From contig JASAMV010009201.1 in the NCBI GenBank assembly GCA_030248065.1, positions 1 to 64,000 on the forward strand: a stretch of DNA of 64,000 nucleotides. The letters run 5' to 3'. Made by a program: the position numbers and the translations under genes. This document shows positions 10,720 to 24,200 of this stretch, piece after piece; within the stretch, counting starts at the first letter, position 1, and each line of letters starts with the position of its first letter. Below the pieces are notes generated by a model, which worked only from the letters and a program-made list of their open reading frames with translations, had not been told where the DNA came from and made no database searches. Source of the stretch: Rhynchonema sp. JSB1_4. Lineage: Eukaryota > Nematoda > Chromadorea > Monhysterida > Xyalidae.

Positions 10720-11431
10720 CAGGGTTGAAAAAAAAAATTTTTTTATTAACGAGCTTTTTTTAAAAAAAAAATTTTTTTGATTTTTTTTTGACGAAAAATT
10801 TTTTTATTAGAAAAAGTGTTGCAAACGACGTTTCAGGATAAATGAAATCGATACAACATATTTTTCAAAAATTGAAAAATTTTCGCCTCAGACCGAACTT
10901 GTGTGGTGACACCCGGTAGTATTGTGCAGATTCCATGGTCTCCGACCAGTCTGAGGTTGATGTTCACTAACGATGTTACTCTGATGTATTGTAGCATGCC
11001 GTACAACGTATTTTAATGCATCTAATGCCGTATATCTGAGATACGACCATCAAAATATCGATTACAGCCCAAATCTTGCGCGTCAGATCGACTTTGCGCG
11101 CCCGGTTTTGCACCAGACCTGCATATATACATGTGTAGTAGCATGTAGTAGTACATTATCGGTGCCACATCACTATAAAAGACCAGCCCCGCGCATCCCT
11201 GTACGGATTTGGGGACAATACAGGGCGCCGCAGGCGCGATTTTAGAAAAATTGTCTCGTCCACAGAAAAAAAGTGCCAATTTTTTGCCTCGAAAAAGGCC
11301 ATTTTTGGACATTTTAGCCCATTTTGGGCAACTTTTTTTTATTAAAAAAAAGCAAAATCTGAGTTTCAAAAAAAAATTTTTTTTTTTTAAAAAATTTTTT
11401 AATTGACCACTTTTTTTTTGAAACAACCCTG
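10720..11431. mobile_element. AT-rich hAT-type MITE CAGGGTTG, TSD CTCGTGTT
   Basis: A 712-bp element beginning CAGGGTTG-poly(A)/poly(T) and ending caaCAACCCTG-type (CAACCCTG). The perfect 8-bp duplication ctcgtgtt lies at 10,712-10,719 and 11,432-11,439. The arms are long alternating A and T runs. The interior at about 11,196-11,226 has a ccctgta/tacaggg palindrome. Non-coding; open frames here are low-complexity Phe/Lys runs. Confidence 0.8.
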
Positions 11432-12383
11432 CTCGTGTTCCGTCTTTCCGTGTTCAAATTTCTTCTTCAGTCTTCAATATCTTGCGACGCGATGCGATAT
11501 TAGTGAAAGGCTTGCAAATTCCCGCCAGAAAATGAAAACGGGACGCGCAGTATTTCGCGCTGCCGCAACGACTCGGCTCGGAGGCTCAGAGCGGAGTTTT
11601 TGGAATCGTACGTTCACACTGAGTTACCGGGAGTGGAATGAATGAACGGGTGGTTTGCTTTGTGGCGGCACACGATCCTGTAATGATACGGGAACGCAAG
11701 TACAGTGGTTCGTTGAAGATTGATGAATTAGTGCACACATGATAAGAGCCAACAGTGCATGCGCGCAATAATCCTACAGGATCTTGTCTTGTCTGGCCTG
11801 TGCCACTTCCCAGATCACACGATGGCAGGATGTGCCATTCACCACATGTTGCCATGCCGACGATGCAGCCGAGCATGGATAAAACTTGACGCATGGATTG
11901 TTGAGGAGCACAGGCTGCTGGACTGTAAGGTTCCATTTTGTATTTTTTTAGTACATTCGTATGGTTGTCGGTGTCGGTGTCTTCAACAGACACAACACTG
12001 TCACGTAACCCGAAATCCCGCGCTTGAAAAAAATAATGTTTTTTCGCAAAAAATCCATGGTGACCATACGGCATTATTAAGCGCTGTATGGTTAGCCCAT
12101 CGCAGCTTTGTGGCTGGCAGGTTCGTATCAGAGCCTGGAACCAAAGGACCATGCATATGAACAGTTTACGCAGAACCAACCGTGACAGACAACTCAAATT
12201 CAGTGTTCGTTGTGTGCAAATGGTGAATGCAAATGAAACCCGACGGGCGCAGTTTTTTCATAAGATCTGAAAAGGTCTGTTCCGTTTCTTCATCATGGGG
12301 ATGGGGAGTTCAGATCACACAATAACCGATTTGCAGATGAAGTATGAAGTTAAACCTACCTAAGTGATGTCACTGCGGTCCAT

Positions 12384-12722
12384 ACCGTATTCCTTCAAAT
12401 AGAGCGCTCCTAAAATGCAGTCCCCCGAAACAGACCCAGGGTGAAAAACTAGGACCCCTTCTTGAAGTCTCTACATGGGTGGTGGTGTTAAAGCCAGGTG
12501 GTTGTGTTGGGCATGGTTCAGTATACGATACCGTGAGACCTTTTGTATGTACAGTATGTCGACGATATGCCTGAAAACACTCGGTTATGACTAATAAAAC
12601 CCTGAGTAGTAAAACATATAAGTCATTGGTAGGGGTATTTTTGGCAGCCCCCAAAAAATACAGCCTCCCTGAATGGGGTCAGTAAAAAAATACAGCCCTC
12701 TATTTTAGGGAATACAGTATAT
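12384..12722. mobile_element. Inverted-repeat element with tacCGTATTC-type ends
   Basis: The left end reads ataccgtattccttcaaat and the right end is the approximate complement (ctattttagggaatacagta). Both ends are followed by tagagc and a ctgacccc/cagaccc word, giving imperfect inverted arms of about 80 bp. It is related to 10,264-10,425 and to words at 7,390-7,490. Target duplication unclear. Confidence 0.5.
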
Positions 12723-15700
12723 AATGTACAGTAAACATTACGAGGTTCAAAGCACAAATTGTGACAAGCACATGACTGTGTTTCTTTTGCCACATTGCAA
12801 AATTATATCCGTTCGTGCAAATGTGGACCCAAATCCCTACACCGCGCCGCCAAGTAACCTTGCGCACGCGTTTGTTTGTTGGTGATAAATTTTTACAGCA
12901 AGTTGAACTTTACACGCGGCTGATCAGTATCCAGTTTTATTGTCATCTGGAATTATTTTGCAGTGATCTGATGCGTGTATGTGTGAAGTATTTTTACACG
13001 GTCGTTAGACCCAATAAAACATGCATGGGGGCGGCAGTGTTTCGCGCGACTCTTGTTTCATGTACTTTTCGGCTCGGCAAATTTGTCAGTCAAACCCACA
13101 CTGTATGTACCTAATGCGGGATACTCGCTACATGTTCAAAAATGCACTTTACTGCTTTTTTGTGTCCAAATGGGGTGTATCGAAAGACTTTGATCTTGCC
13201 TTGCATGGTAATACCGAAAACTGGCACTTTTGTTTCGTTATTCTTTGTGCTTTTGCAGGAAAATGTAACTCTCGTTGGAAAATTTGCTTGAAATTTTAGG
13301 ATGGAATCAGATGTTCTGGATGGTACCTTGGCGGTCAAACCCTGAGTTGTTTGCAAAGTGTTCGAAAATCGTAGTCTGAGCTCGTAAAGTTATCCACAGC
13401 TATACTACAAGGGTGCGACGACACCTAAAGCGCAACTTTTCTGGCATCGCACCATTTCTGCGCGTGTTCTGTTGACATAACCCTTTTGGGCAAATAATAT
13501 ACTCAAACATAAAAATGCTTAACAGTTATTGCTCTGTTAGCTCACAAGACCATATAGCAAGATCATATACCAACTTGCGACTGCCTAAAATTGCGCACGC
13601 AGCGAGACTGTTTCGGTTCACAAGTTTTTTCGCTAGAAACAGATTCGAACCTGGTCATCAAGGACCGATTGCCGTGTATTTTTCACCTAAACACTTGTGT
13701 GTTCGCGGCCCTTCATCATTCTTATCTTGAAAGTGTGTATAATCGTTTGCCAGCTAAACTCTGTCCTCGTGCGAGTGAGGTGCTTTTGTGTGGTTCACTG
13801 AAATTATGTCAAGACAACATAAAACATCAGGGAGCCCCAAGCCGTCATATATCACCGACACTGTGCACTTTAACAAACATAATTTTCGTCTCATGTTTGC
13901 GCAGACTACAGATAGAACGTAACATTACAGATATTACATTAGCTAACAGTGTACAAAAGTCACTACTAAGCTCGCGTGCCGCACAATTGTAAACTCGTTG
14001 AAACTTTGTGTTTGCCATATGTCGGAATATTACAGTCAAGATAAATCTGACACAATAGACACCAGGAAACAAAGAATTTTGTGTACAGCTAATGCATAGC
14101 TTATATGTTTTTCTTGTTTAAATTTTTGTGTTGTGCTTTAATTTTTTATCTTTAGTTTTCTCCACAACTATGGGTACTGTATATACTGTCATAAAGAACC
14201 GTTCTTTATTTTTCGTGGAAAAAAAACGGTTTTTTTTCCGAAAAAAAACCGTTTTTTTTCCAAATACTTTTCCAGTACTTAAGAACGTAATTTCGAAAAA
14301 TATAACAATTTCAGTGCAAAATTTGTTCGAAGTGACGAGAGTGCTCTTGAAGAGTGTTGAAGTCAGTCGAAAACACTTGGTTTACACGCTTTTTGGCCCA
14401 TTTTGGGCCGGTTAATTTTTGTGCTCGAGCCAATTTTTCACTGAAATCGAAAAACTCATCAGTTTTGCATTACAATTTTTTGGAAAAATTGGAATAAAGT
14501 ACCGATATTTTTCCGATCAAAAACCGAAAAGGTACCCACGGAAAAATAAATGGAAAAGTATTCGGGTCTCGGAAAAAAAACGGTTTTTTTTCGGTTTTTT
14601 TTCCGGAAAAAAAACCGGTTTTTTTTCCGCCTGCCAGTATAGTACTGTATCGTAGTCTTGTTTTTAAATCGCGTTCCGGTCAGTTCCAACGCGCCGGCTT
14701 CGGGGGGCTGTGTGACCCAGGGATTATACGGCTGCACGCGACAAAAACAATGTTTGCGTTTGCATATATACATACTCCCACAGCTGATAATAAGCGGATC
14801 AATAACATTATTATTGTATTGAAAACCGGATTTTGATCGGTGCTTAATCATACGTTACGGAAAACTTGATGTTCTGGCATAAGCAGCAGGATAGGATTGG
14901 GATATCCGACCTGCTTGCACCTTGCTGGTGACTCAGTACTTTCGAAAATATTGTTTTCCACGTTACGTTCTGCGCGCTTCTGTGAATTGACATCAGTCAA
15001 TGATTGAAGAATGCTAGTTGAATCATAGGATCACGACTCTCTTAACTCGCGACGTTCAGTCCACCGGAACGGCCCACTTCTGATCTTTGATTCATTCTTT
15101 TACGATTTGACCAGAACCTTCAGTGAAGCATTTTTGACCATCAAATTTCGGTATAATTCGTGAACACTCTCTTGAAAGACTGTTTTGACAAAATGTTCAA
15201 AGACCTTCGACCCAAAAGTCCTTCCCTGGTGGACCCTCTTACAAACAAACAAGAAGTGCCCCAACATGGCTTACACCGAGGCGCGTTTTACGGCTCAACT
15301 TGGTAAGCGGCGCACAAATTCTTTTGACCACTTAGTTCTTCTCTTTAATCTCTTGTGACCGTCACAGTAACACAAACAAACAAGCCGTAAAAGGATTAAG
15401 GATTCAACCACTAGTATTAAAGATTCTGAGTTGCTTTGGGCAGATAAATATGGGTGAACTTGCTTTGCTTCAGCGGCAAAAGAAACGCACTTTGATTTAT
15501 GAACCCACCCCAACTCTGGTGCTGCTTGTTTTTGACCAGACTGACTCTACTTGCCATTGCCAAGACAGCTGTTTGATGCTTTAAGCCGATGTTAGCCTTC
15601 GAATAAATTAGATTGCGTTTATGGACCTGCAGTATGGTTAGGTGCCATGCGTGTAGTTGGAGAAATGTCGATGCTGTTCAGCAGGAGTCAATCTTGTGCA

Positions 15701-18237
15701 CACGTCTCCAATTTGACAATGAACAGTGACCTCCCCGAAATGCACCAAGGTTTTGAAATACTTAGCGGTGTTGATGACTGACAAGGAAACAAGAAAACAG
15801 CGGTGGTGTATTAAACTATACAATAACTCGCCTCAACTTCGAGATATGTTTTATTTTGTTTCTGGGTTTAACGTGTGTGTCATTTTTGCATGGTTGCTTG
15901 TTGTCAAAGCCTTCTCGTTGTGGTCTATATTTGCCAAATTCAAGACCATTCTTCAAGCCAGCTGCAATTTTAGGGCCTGCTAACGCACCGACATATTTTT
16001 CAATTCATCAAAATAAAGCCGCCGACTATAGCATCTTTTCAAGTACTGACAATTTTTATAATACGTTCATTTATTAAAAAAGCGGGGAGCATTTTGCACC
16101 CAGAGAGCACTGAATGGAAACCAGGGACCATTTTGTCACCTTTATCGAAAGCGCCTTTGTTGACAGCTCATTTGTTTTGCGAAATCTTGATTCCACCACT
16201 ACGCCAGTTTGTACATTGTCCATCTGAAAGGTCTTTCCTACGCAATTCCAGGCTTTATATTATAGTGGTCCTTCATACAGTATGCGCAGTTGAGTCTTAT
16301 ACTGTGCGTATTTATTTCATTTCTCGACCTTGGCTCAGTGCACTAAAAATGAGCCGACCGAATGTTGTGATAAGAAGAGATAACAATGGGTGAGGTCTTG
16401 ACTGCGTTTTGAGGCAGCGCGGTGGTATAAAATCTGTAAATTATACAGTTCAATGTACCGTCTTTTTACAACCATACTTTGCACATGCGTTGTTATTTTG
16501 AGAAAATTTTGAACAGAAATGAGACAAAAATCAGGATGTTCTCAATTTTATGTCTGTTTCAGCTTGCTGTTCGATGCACTGATTTTTATCCCATTTTCAC
16601 ACTAACAAACAACAGCATATGATGAATTCTTTTGACTCCAAAGATGATTTGCCGCACACGCACACGTTGTTCACGAATTTGTTTCCATCCGAGAGATCTA
16701 TCGCGCAAAAGATGATGGATCCCCTCGATCTCAAACTACATACTATTCAGTTCAGTGTAATGTTTAAGAAGCACTATACGTTCTGATTTTGCCCCGCAGA
16801 TAAAACATTGCCACCGCCTTAATATATGTTAAGAAGAACTAATCCCAAAATACCGAAATACCAGTCGCAAAAAACATTGGAGAAATATCAAACCCACAGT
16901 TATATCCGTTAATCCTCATTAGAGACCGTGCATATGTATGACTTTGTTTATCCGCATTAAATATGTAATTCCATTTTGGAAGAAAACATTATCCCCAGGT
17001 ATACAGTACAGTGACTAAACAAATACCATTATCTCACCCACCGTTATATAATATATCCATGTAATCTCAAAATTTGTATATCCGGGCTCAGAATGAAATA
17101 AACACGCACATCAGCAGAATAACAAGTTTTTCCATTCGAAAACAAACAAACATTTTTTCGCGCGTCGACAAAAAGTCAACAAAAGCGAGTGCCGTAATGC
17201 CGTCAACCGCATCTGAATTCAATACTCGCCAGTTACGACCATTAACTGACCAGCAAAGTTGCTCCTATGCAGTCAGACTATCTGACCAGAAACGGTACGC
17301 GCACTGTATGGGTGATGTTGCATGCAAGCATGTCCGTGTATGTTGTGTGTTTGGTATATTAGCTGTGCAGCATGTTTTTGGTCGCCTGTTTCGACCTGCT
17401 CTTGCAGTATTTGCTGCTGTTCCGGCTCTCGCACTAAATAGCACGATGTGATGTCACGAAATCTTCTATCCATCGCACCACATCATTTGTTAGTGCATTG
17501 ACCTGTCCACCACATTCTTCAAAAGCATTGTGTATGTAATTCAATCGCTAGAATTTGGCACGCTTCAGCCCAAAAAGTTTCCAAATTTATTCAACGCACG
17601 GTCGTCATGTTTCGCCAAAGTACCCACGCTTCACTTCATGCCCAGTTTAAAATAACATCCTTACCGTATGGGGCAGATTTTGCAGATCCTTATTGCATAA
17701 TGCATACGAACTGTGTTTTTGGTTGTTTTTTTTAATCTGGCGCATGAGAATCTCACGTGCCAAGCTGTGTGATGCAAGTTGATGACAAGTTGCTTATCTT
17801 TTGCACTTGGCAGCACGTCTGGATTGAATATATTGCATACAACATAGAGATTCAAAACATGTGCCGGTGTGAAACTTGGTGATCGGATCTGATTCCTCTG
17901 GCTTTTGTTCACGCCGCTTTTTTCATATGAAAATGTTTTTAAAAAAGTTACTGATGCCACTAACTTCCACCAGCGTAAAAGTTGTTTGATCATTACACCA
18001 AGTTTGACACCAGCCCTAAGTTCTGCTACTCAAAAAAACCAACCCGATCTCTTCCATTTCAGTTTATCACACGAACATCATCAGCCACCAGCGCCCATCC
18101 CACCCCCATCCCTGTTGCAACAGCGGTCGCGGTCCGAAACAGGCATCAAGCTCAAACAGTCAAATCGACAAAGAGCCACCTCAAACGATCGGAAACATCC
18201 AGCCAGACCGCGATCCTACAAACTGTTGCAATCGAAA
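12723..18237. other. Gene-poor intergenic region
   Basis: No open frame here shows family similarity, sensible composition and splice context together. A low-complexity foldback of AAAACGG/CCGTTTT units lies at about 14,200-14,640. The rest is unique-looking AT-rich sequence. The last few hundred bases before 18,238 should include the RIPOR-like promoter and 5' UTR. A Pro/Ser-rich open frame runs in-frame into the first exon from about 17,905, so the true start could be further upstream. Confidence 0.5.
14200..14640. repeat. Foldback of AAAACGGTTTTTTTTCC units
   Basis: Two clusters (about 14,215-14,265 and 14,570-14,630) are made of aaaaaacggttttttttccg and its complement, so each cluster is self-complementary and the pair can form a long hairpin. 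Short tactgtatatactg and cagtatagtactg words flank them. Probably a foldback transposon; ends not defined. Confidence 0.45.
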
Positions 18238-21200
18238 ATGTCCCTGGACGAGTCAAGGGTGCATGTCCCAAATGGAACCTTGCCTCAACAGAAGGGCTCG
18301 ATGACCAGTTTCCACCCCCAGCAAGCCGGACTGGGTGTTCGGCCACAAATGGCGGTGTCGCAAGGCAACTACATGGACATGAGTGCTTACTACTACTTGT
18401 ATCAGCAACAACAAGCACAGGCACAGGCTTCGATGTATGGGCACAGTATGCATCGCAGGTTAGGGGATGGCTTTTTTTGGTCCATGCTTTTTTCTGTTTT
18501 CTTGCTGTATAACAGCTGGGGAAACTCTGATTACAACGTGGAGATCCTTATTGGGTGAAAATTTTGTCGATAAACACCTGCTGGACCCACGAAGGGCCAT
18601 ACCCTGCCATCACCTTTATGTACGGACGCAATCAGGAGGTCACCCGATGAAATCATCATAAAACGCACCAGAATGAGTCATGTCTTTCTTTATCAGTCAC
18701 CAAACAAACAACGCCTACTGACACAGCGGCGTCTTGATGTTTCACTATTGAGTTCCAAATCTTGGGTGAAGCTATTGTTCCAGTTCCATGTAGGAAGGTA
18801 CGGAAACTCTAAGTTCTACTTGTGACCATATTGTTGGCAGCCCATAAAGATAAGCAAGCCAGCAATATGCTTGGCCACGAAACAAGCACACAGTGCACCG
18901 ACGCTTGCCGCCATTCCCCCATCAGAATACAATTTTATTCTTTATGTTCTTTTTCGGTGCACCATCATCCAAGCTTAGTCATGCTTGTTGTTTGTTACCG
19001 AGCTTGAAACTGTTCATCTACCCACAAGCTTCATGTTTGATGGTAATGTTTTTGGATACTGTATTGTAGATTTGTTGTGCTGTGTATGGTTTTCCACAAA
19101 GTTTTGCCTGGATCACCCGAAAATCAGCACTGGTCAGTCAGATCTTTCAGTTCTGTTCATTTTCATCAGCGTGTGGAACTGGAACTTGGAACCCAATGGT
19201 GCTCGAAGTAAGCTTCTTTGCTCTCTCACGCTCATGTAACTGAAATGGGGGAAGCCTTTCTATGTATGTCAAACAGTGTGTTTTTTGAAAAGCGTGTTAC
19301 TCCCTGTGCTCAAAACAAATTTGTGGGGAAAACACTTCTTATACTGTAAATGCGGACCACCAGCGTGGCTTGGATAGCTGGATAACCTAAAAAGTTTAGA
19401 TAACGCTTTATGCTTGTTTATTGTTTGCATTCATTGGGCAGATAAGATTATTCACAAATTATTGCGCTGCATATTTTTCGAATCCCAAAAAGTCGCTGAA
19501 CAACTTTGGTATTATCGCCGATTTCCATGATCGCAATTTGAGCTGTTTTTGTTGGCCAAAAGTGAACAATATAAACTTTCTCTTATCGCAACATTACTGT
19601 AATTTACACTATTTACATATCCTAGCCATTAACATTTTCGCTGATTTTCGCAATATTTCACATTCTCTTTTTGTCGCTTATCGTGTAAAATGTGAAGTCT
19701 GTTTGACCTTGCCACGCCGCACATGCAAACGCTGTCTGCACAATCTTTGTGTTGGGCCGTCAAAACTGGATTCACGTTTGAGGTTTAGGGACTGCTTCGT
19801 TTTGGTTACGTTGATATTCCAGACGGTTGTGTAAAATGGAACACATGCAAACCTCGAACGCATGTGATGTTTCACACACCTTGCACATAAAGCCACCATT
19901 CATGCCCAATTTGATGATCGTTCGGTCATTTTCATGATTGAGATGGCACATCGACACATGATAAAATCACGCACACCGTTTTCTTTTTGGCAGTGTTCAA
20001 ACCCATGCGTAATTTTTGAATCCAATATTGGGACAGCTTCAGTTATCCTTGAATTTTGTCTATGGTACCAAACAATATTTGCTGAGGTTTTGAATTCGCG
20101 ACACACGCAGCGCCACTGATTCTATATCGCCTTTCACAATTCTCTCTCAGTGTGACATCAAGAGGGTAATCGAGACTTGTATTGATTGAACGGTTTGCTC
20201 AGTTGTGTTGTCACATGTCGGAAGTTGGCGATGATTTTTCTGAATTCTTTCCCAGTTTTTTAAAAAAATTCTTGTGGAAAACCACATATATTTGAGTAGT
20301 GGCCAGAGGACGAATGAGTTCATTAGCTCCCAAGCACAAAAAATAGTTGTTTTGACAATAGAAAGGTTCGGTTGGGCAACAAGGTATTTACCTTTTTGCC
20401 TGTGCCTCATCATTATTAGCCCGACATCAATAATTGATATAGTCCGTTGACATCAATCTGGCTACATTCATCCCTAGATTGACCATTGTTCGCTTTTGGA
20501 ACCAATAATAAGTTCCATGATTATTTTATTTCGGTTCCAATTTGTTGACATGCAGAACCCCAACTGCATTCTCTGCACCTGAAGGTGAAAATAGTAAAAA
20601 TGCAGGTATGAAGGCAGATTCGAACAATGAAACGCACAAAGTGAGCAATCCGACGTATTTTCATCAGTGTGTGATTCATGCAGTGTTCTGACTGGTGCGT
20701 ATGGCCATTTTGACACACACCTACACTGCTGGTTATCGAGGCGGTCATTATTGATCCGTATTCATGACCGACATCGGTATATCGGTATGATCAAAATTAT
20801 GGCTGTGATCATGGAATAGTGTAGTTTCAGATAATTGGGACAAAAAAATTTTTTAGTATCCATGCACTCAGCTTGCGCATTTCGTCTTATTTCTGCCAGT
20901 TTTTCTCCGTTGACAACTGAACAGTACCTCGATATCTCAGCCAACCTGATGGTTATTTTTTATTGTGTGCACACTTGATTTTTATAGCGTGGCATAGTGT
21001 ACAGTGCAACATTCAGAATTCTGCAAGCAATTCATTGCTCGCTCCCTTCCCTCACACACAGGTGACCCGCAATCGCTGTTGGCTTGGGGTTGATTATTTG
21101 CCTTTGTCTCGCATTTCACGGTGCCCTGTATATGGTATTCCGCCAAAGAGGCATCCCAGGCCATTGCAAACTCCCACAACATATGGTGCCATATGACAGT

Positions 21201-24200
21201 CATACGGTAGCTTAAAAGAGGCTCAGACGATAAGTGTACATAGACTGAGCCTTAGCCCAAGTCTAAACTGCTCAGCCGTTTGGCTGGCTGGGTTCGCACC
21301 CCCTTGACTGAATCCCATGTCCACTTTTACTGCCCATGTGTGAGGTCAGGTGAACATTGTAACTGTGGCACTCCCTTGTCTTTTGGCTTCTTCATTCACT
21401 CAGTCACGCCAACATGCGGATTGAAGAAAAATGCGGTTTTCCCCATTTTCCTGCTTCGCATCTTCTGTATTTAGCTCCGCTCCGTTGGTGGTTTATATTT
21501 TTTGGTGATCACGATTGTACGGTAGGCCCTCGGCCAATGCGTTTTCTATTGCCTGGGTTTTCGAAATCCTTTTATCTGAACTGTGAGACATTATTCATGT
21601 GCGGACACATTTTTGCAAATTTGCCGCCATTTGAAAAAACCTCCAGCGCAATCGAGAATGTTTGTCATTCCTGTATCCTGCCTTGCAATAGCATCTGTTT
21701 ACCGATAGGGATCGCCGGATCGGGATTTTTTCGAGGCGTGTGAAAAATAATATTGATAATATGGCATTTTGGGTTGATATAAGAATTCCTACATAACGCA
21801 TGTGTAACAGATTACGGTTCTGCGCAAGACAGAAACATGTTGTAACTAGTCATGGTGCCAGGACCGCACTTTCTTGGTGCACATTTTGAAAACATTGTAA
21901 ATAATCTGACTCACGCAACATTGTACACATGCAAAAAACACTCAATTTGCGCTCTCAGTGGTATGTACCTCCGACTTGCTGAGCGATGTCTTTTTCTCCC
22001 CAAGTTAGACGGGATGGCCCGAAGCGTGTTTCGTACTTATTTCGAATTTGATGCACAAAATTAACGTTCATTGCTCATAACGAACAGGAAAGTGCCCTGT
22101 TCGATGTCTTTGTCTTCACTTCATGCTCAAAACTCACACAAAACTTCACATTATTGACGCAAAGTGCTACAATTCTCTTTAGATCTGCCTTGTAATACAT
22201 GTCCTGAAGAACAAAATTTATCAATTTCAAAATGAGATTTCGATCATCTATATTCGGGCCCAGCAGGTAAGCAAAACGCTGTCGGCGTCGAGGCTAAAAT
22301 GCCAAATGGGAAACGTCAGACAGGAGGATTGCCCACTATTTCAGCACGACCATCCCGACACCAGTGAGCGTGCACGGTGGGGAATCCTGGGGTCGTGCCC
22401 ATGCGTTGAAACATCAGCTGCACAACGGGGCACTGTCGAGCACGGCAAGTCTGCACGGAAGTCTGGGACGGAAAAAAGCGGAAAAGTTGGGACTGTCAAC
22501 ATCAAGCTCGGTGAGTGAATTTGTTTCTTTTTTACTACTTGCCAGAATACTTGCCAAAAAAGTTGTGAAAGAATTGGGTCAAACCTGCATAAAACATTTC
22601 TCAATGCGATAAGGGATAGGAAACATCCTTTACTATGGCGTTCGCCTCTGAAATAAATCATCTGTGTGCACGGCTAAAAATATAACCTGCATAAAAAAGA
22701 CTACATTATTATGTCAAATATGAACTCGTCGTATTTTACGTTTAAAACAACAAACTGAAACTAAAAACAAAAAACCGAACTTTTTTGTGCAGAATGAATT
22801 TGTGATTGATTGACCGCGTATGGTTTACTTCAGCGGCTATGGCAATAATTTTTCAGTGATAACAGAAACGTTAGCCAAGCGACCACAAAGGGTGGTTATG
22901 TTGTCGTTATCGAAAAAATCGTTTTCCGAATAGCACTTACCTACACATTTGTATTACCTACCCATAACAATTGTCCTGTTTATATTTTTTGTTTTCAAGT
23001 GTTTTCGCGGTCATAAAAAAGCTTTGACAGTATTATATTGCAATACCAACGGATTTTGACAGCAACGAACGATTTCAAGAAAATTCCTTTTTGTTTCTAA
23101 AAACATTTTATCTGCTCACGCACGGAACATGGATATCGAAATAGAGTCGGACACCAAGGTTATGCGCATGTCTGGCGTTTGTCTTTGTACCGATACCTTT
23201 TCCTGTCACTCTTGTTGTGTAAAAATACCCATGTGCATACCTGTGTATACCTTCTCCAATTTTTGAAACCAAACTATAGTCTTTCCGTTTTATAACAGTC
23301 CAGAGGCGGTATACACCAAATGTTTCAACGCCTTGAATACAGCAGTCATCGTCGTGGATGATAACCAACAGGTCGACAACGCAAACACACACCGCAAAAC
23401 ACACGAACAAAAAAAAAAAAAAAAACCAAACCAAAACCATCACACGCATTTTTCGAACTTGTCTGTCATTTTTGTAAATTACAGAGAGTTTGTTTGCTTT
23501 TCGACCAATTTCTGGGCTTCATGTCAATCGAATCGAGTATCGCTGGCTCTTTCACACAACATCACTAACACAGTCCTTTGTTACGCTTGTAATTTTTGTG
23601 GTGTCTTTCACTCTGAATGTCACGTGAAATTAGCGCCTCCACGTTTGGCAGACCGTGCGCCACTTTTTTGGCAAACTTCCTCATATTTGAATCCACACGG
23701 CTCCAAAGTTCCATACATACTGTACTTTGGTACAGTGCATAAGCACACACGTAACGAATACCAGATCGCACAGTTTTTATTTTCCAACCATTTTCACATG
23801 CAAGAATTTTTCGGCAAAGCTCAATGGGCATACACCGTAGGTTTTTGAATTTTTTAGACTTGTCCCGCTCCGCACAGGTTTATTTTATGGGAATCGTTGT
23901 ATGGATTGTATGTCAAAACTTCATGTGGGAAAATACTTCATGCTGGTATAAAACTTCATCTTTCCAGTTCATTCTAGAACCTCATGTGGACAACCATCAT
24001 TCCGTAGTTAGGGGCCCTTTCCTTCCCTCACTTGTCCTCGCTCAACCAAATGTGGTCATGGCTGTGTCTAGTACGTGTCACTTATCCACCAAATCAATTG
24101 GAGGTGCAGCTATCGTGATATTTGGTGTGAAGTGCAAAGTGTCACTTCATGACCCTATCCCTCGTTCATGAATGTCATTTGATGCACACACTTTGCGTTT

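Noticed and set aside
11586..12197. 203-codon minus-strand open frame
   Set aside because: No recognisable domain, mixed composition, no supporting splice context, and it overlaps open frames on the other strand; treated as chance.
14128..14851. Phe/Lys-rich open frames
   Set aside because: They are translations of AAAACGG/CCGTTTT low-complexity foldback DNA.
17905..18237. Upstream in-frame extension of the RIPOR-like first exon
   Set aside because: Open but Pro/Ser/His-rich without family similarity; the ATG at 18,238 is the first in a plausible context, so the extension is mentioned only as an alternative.
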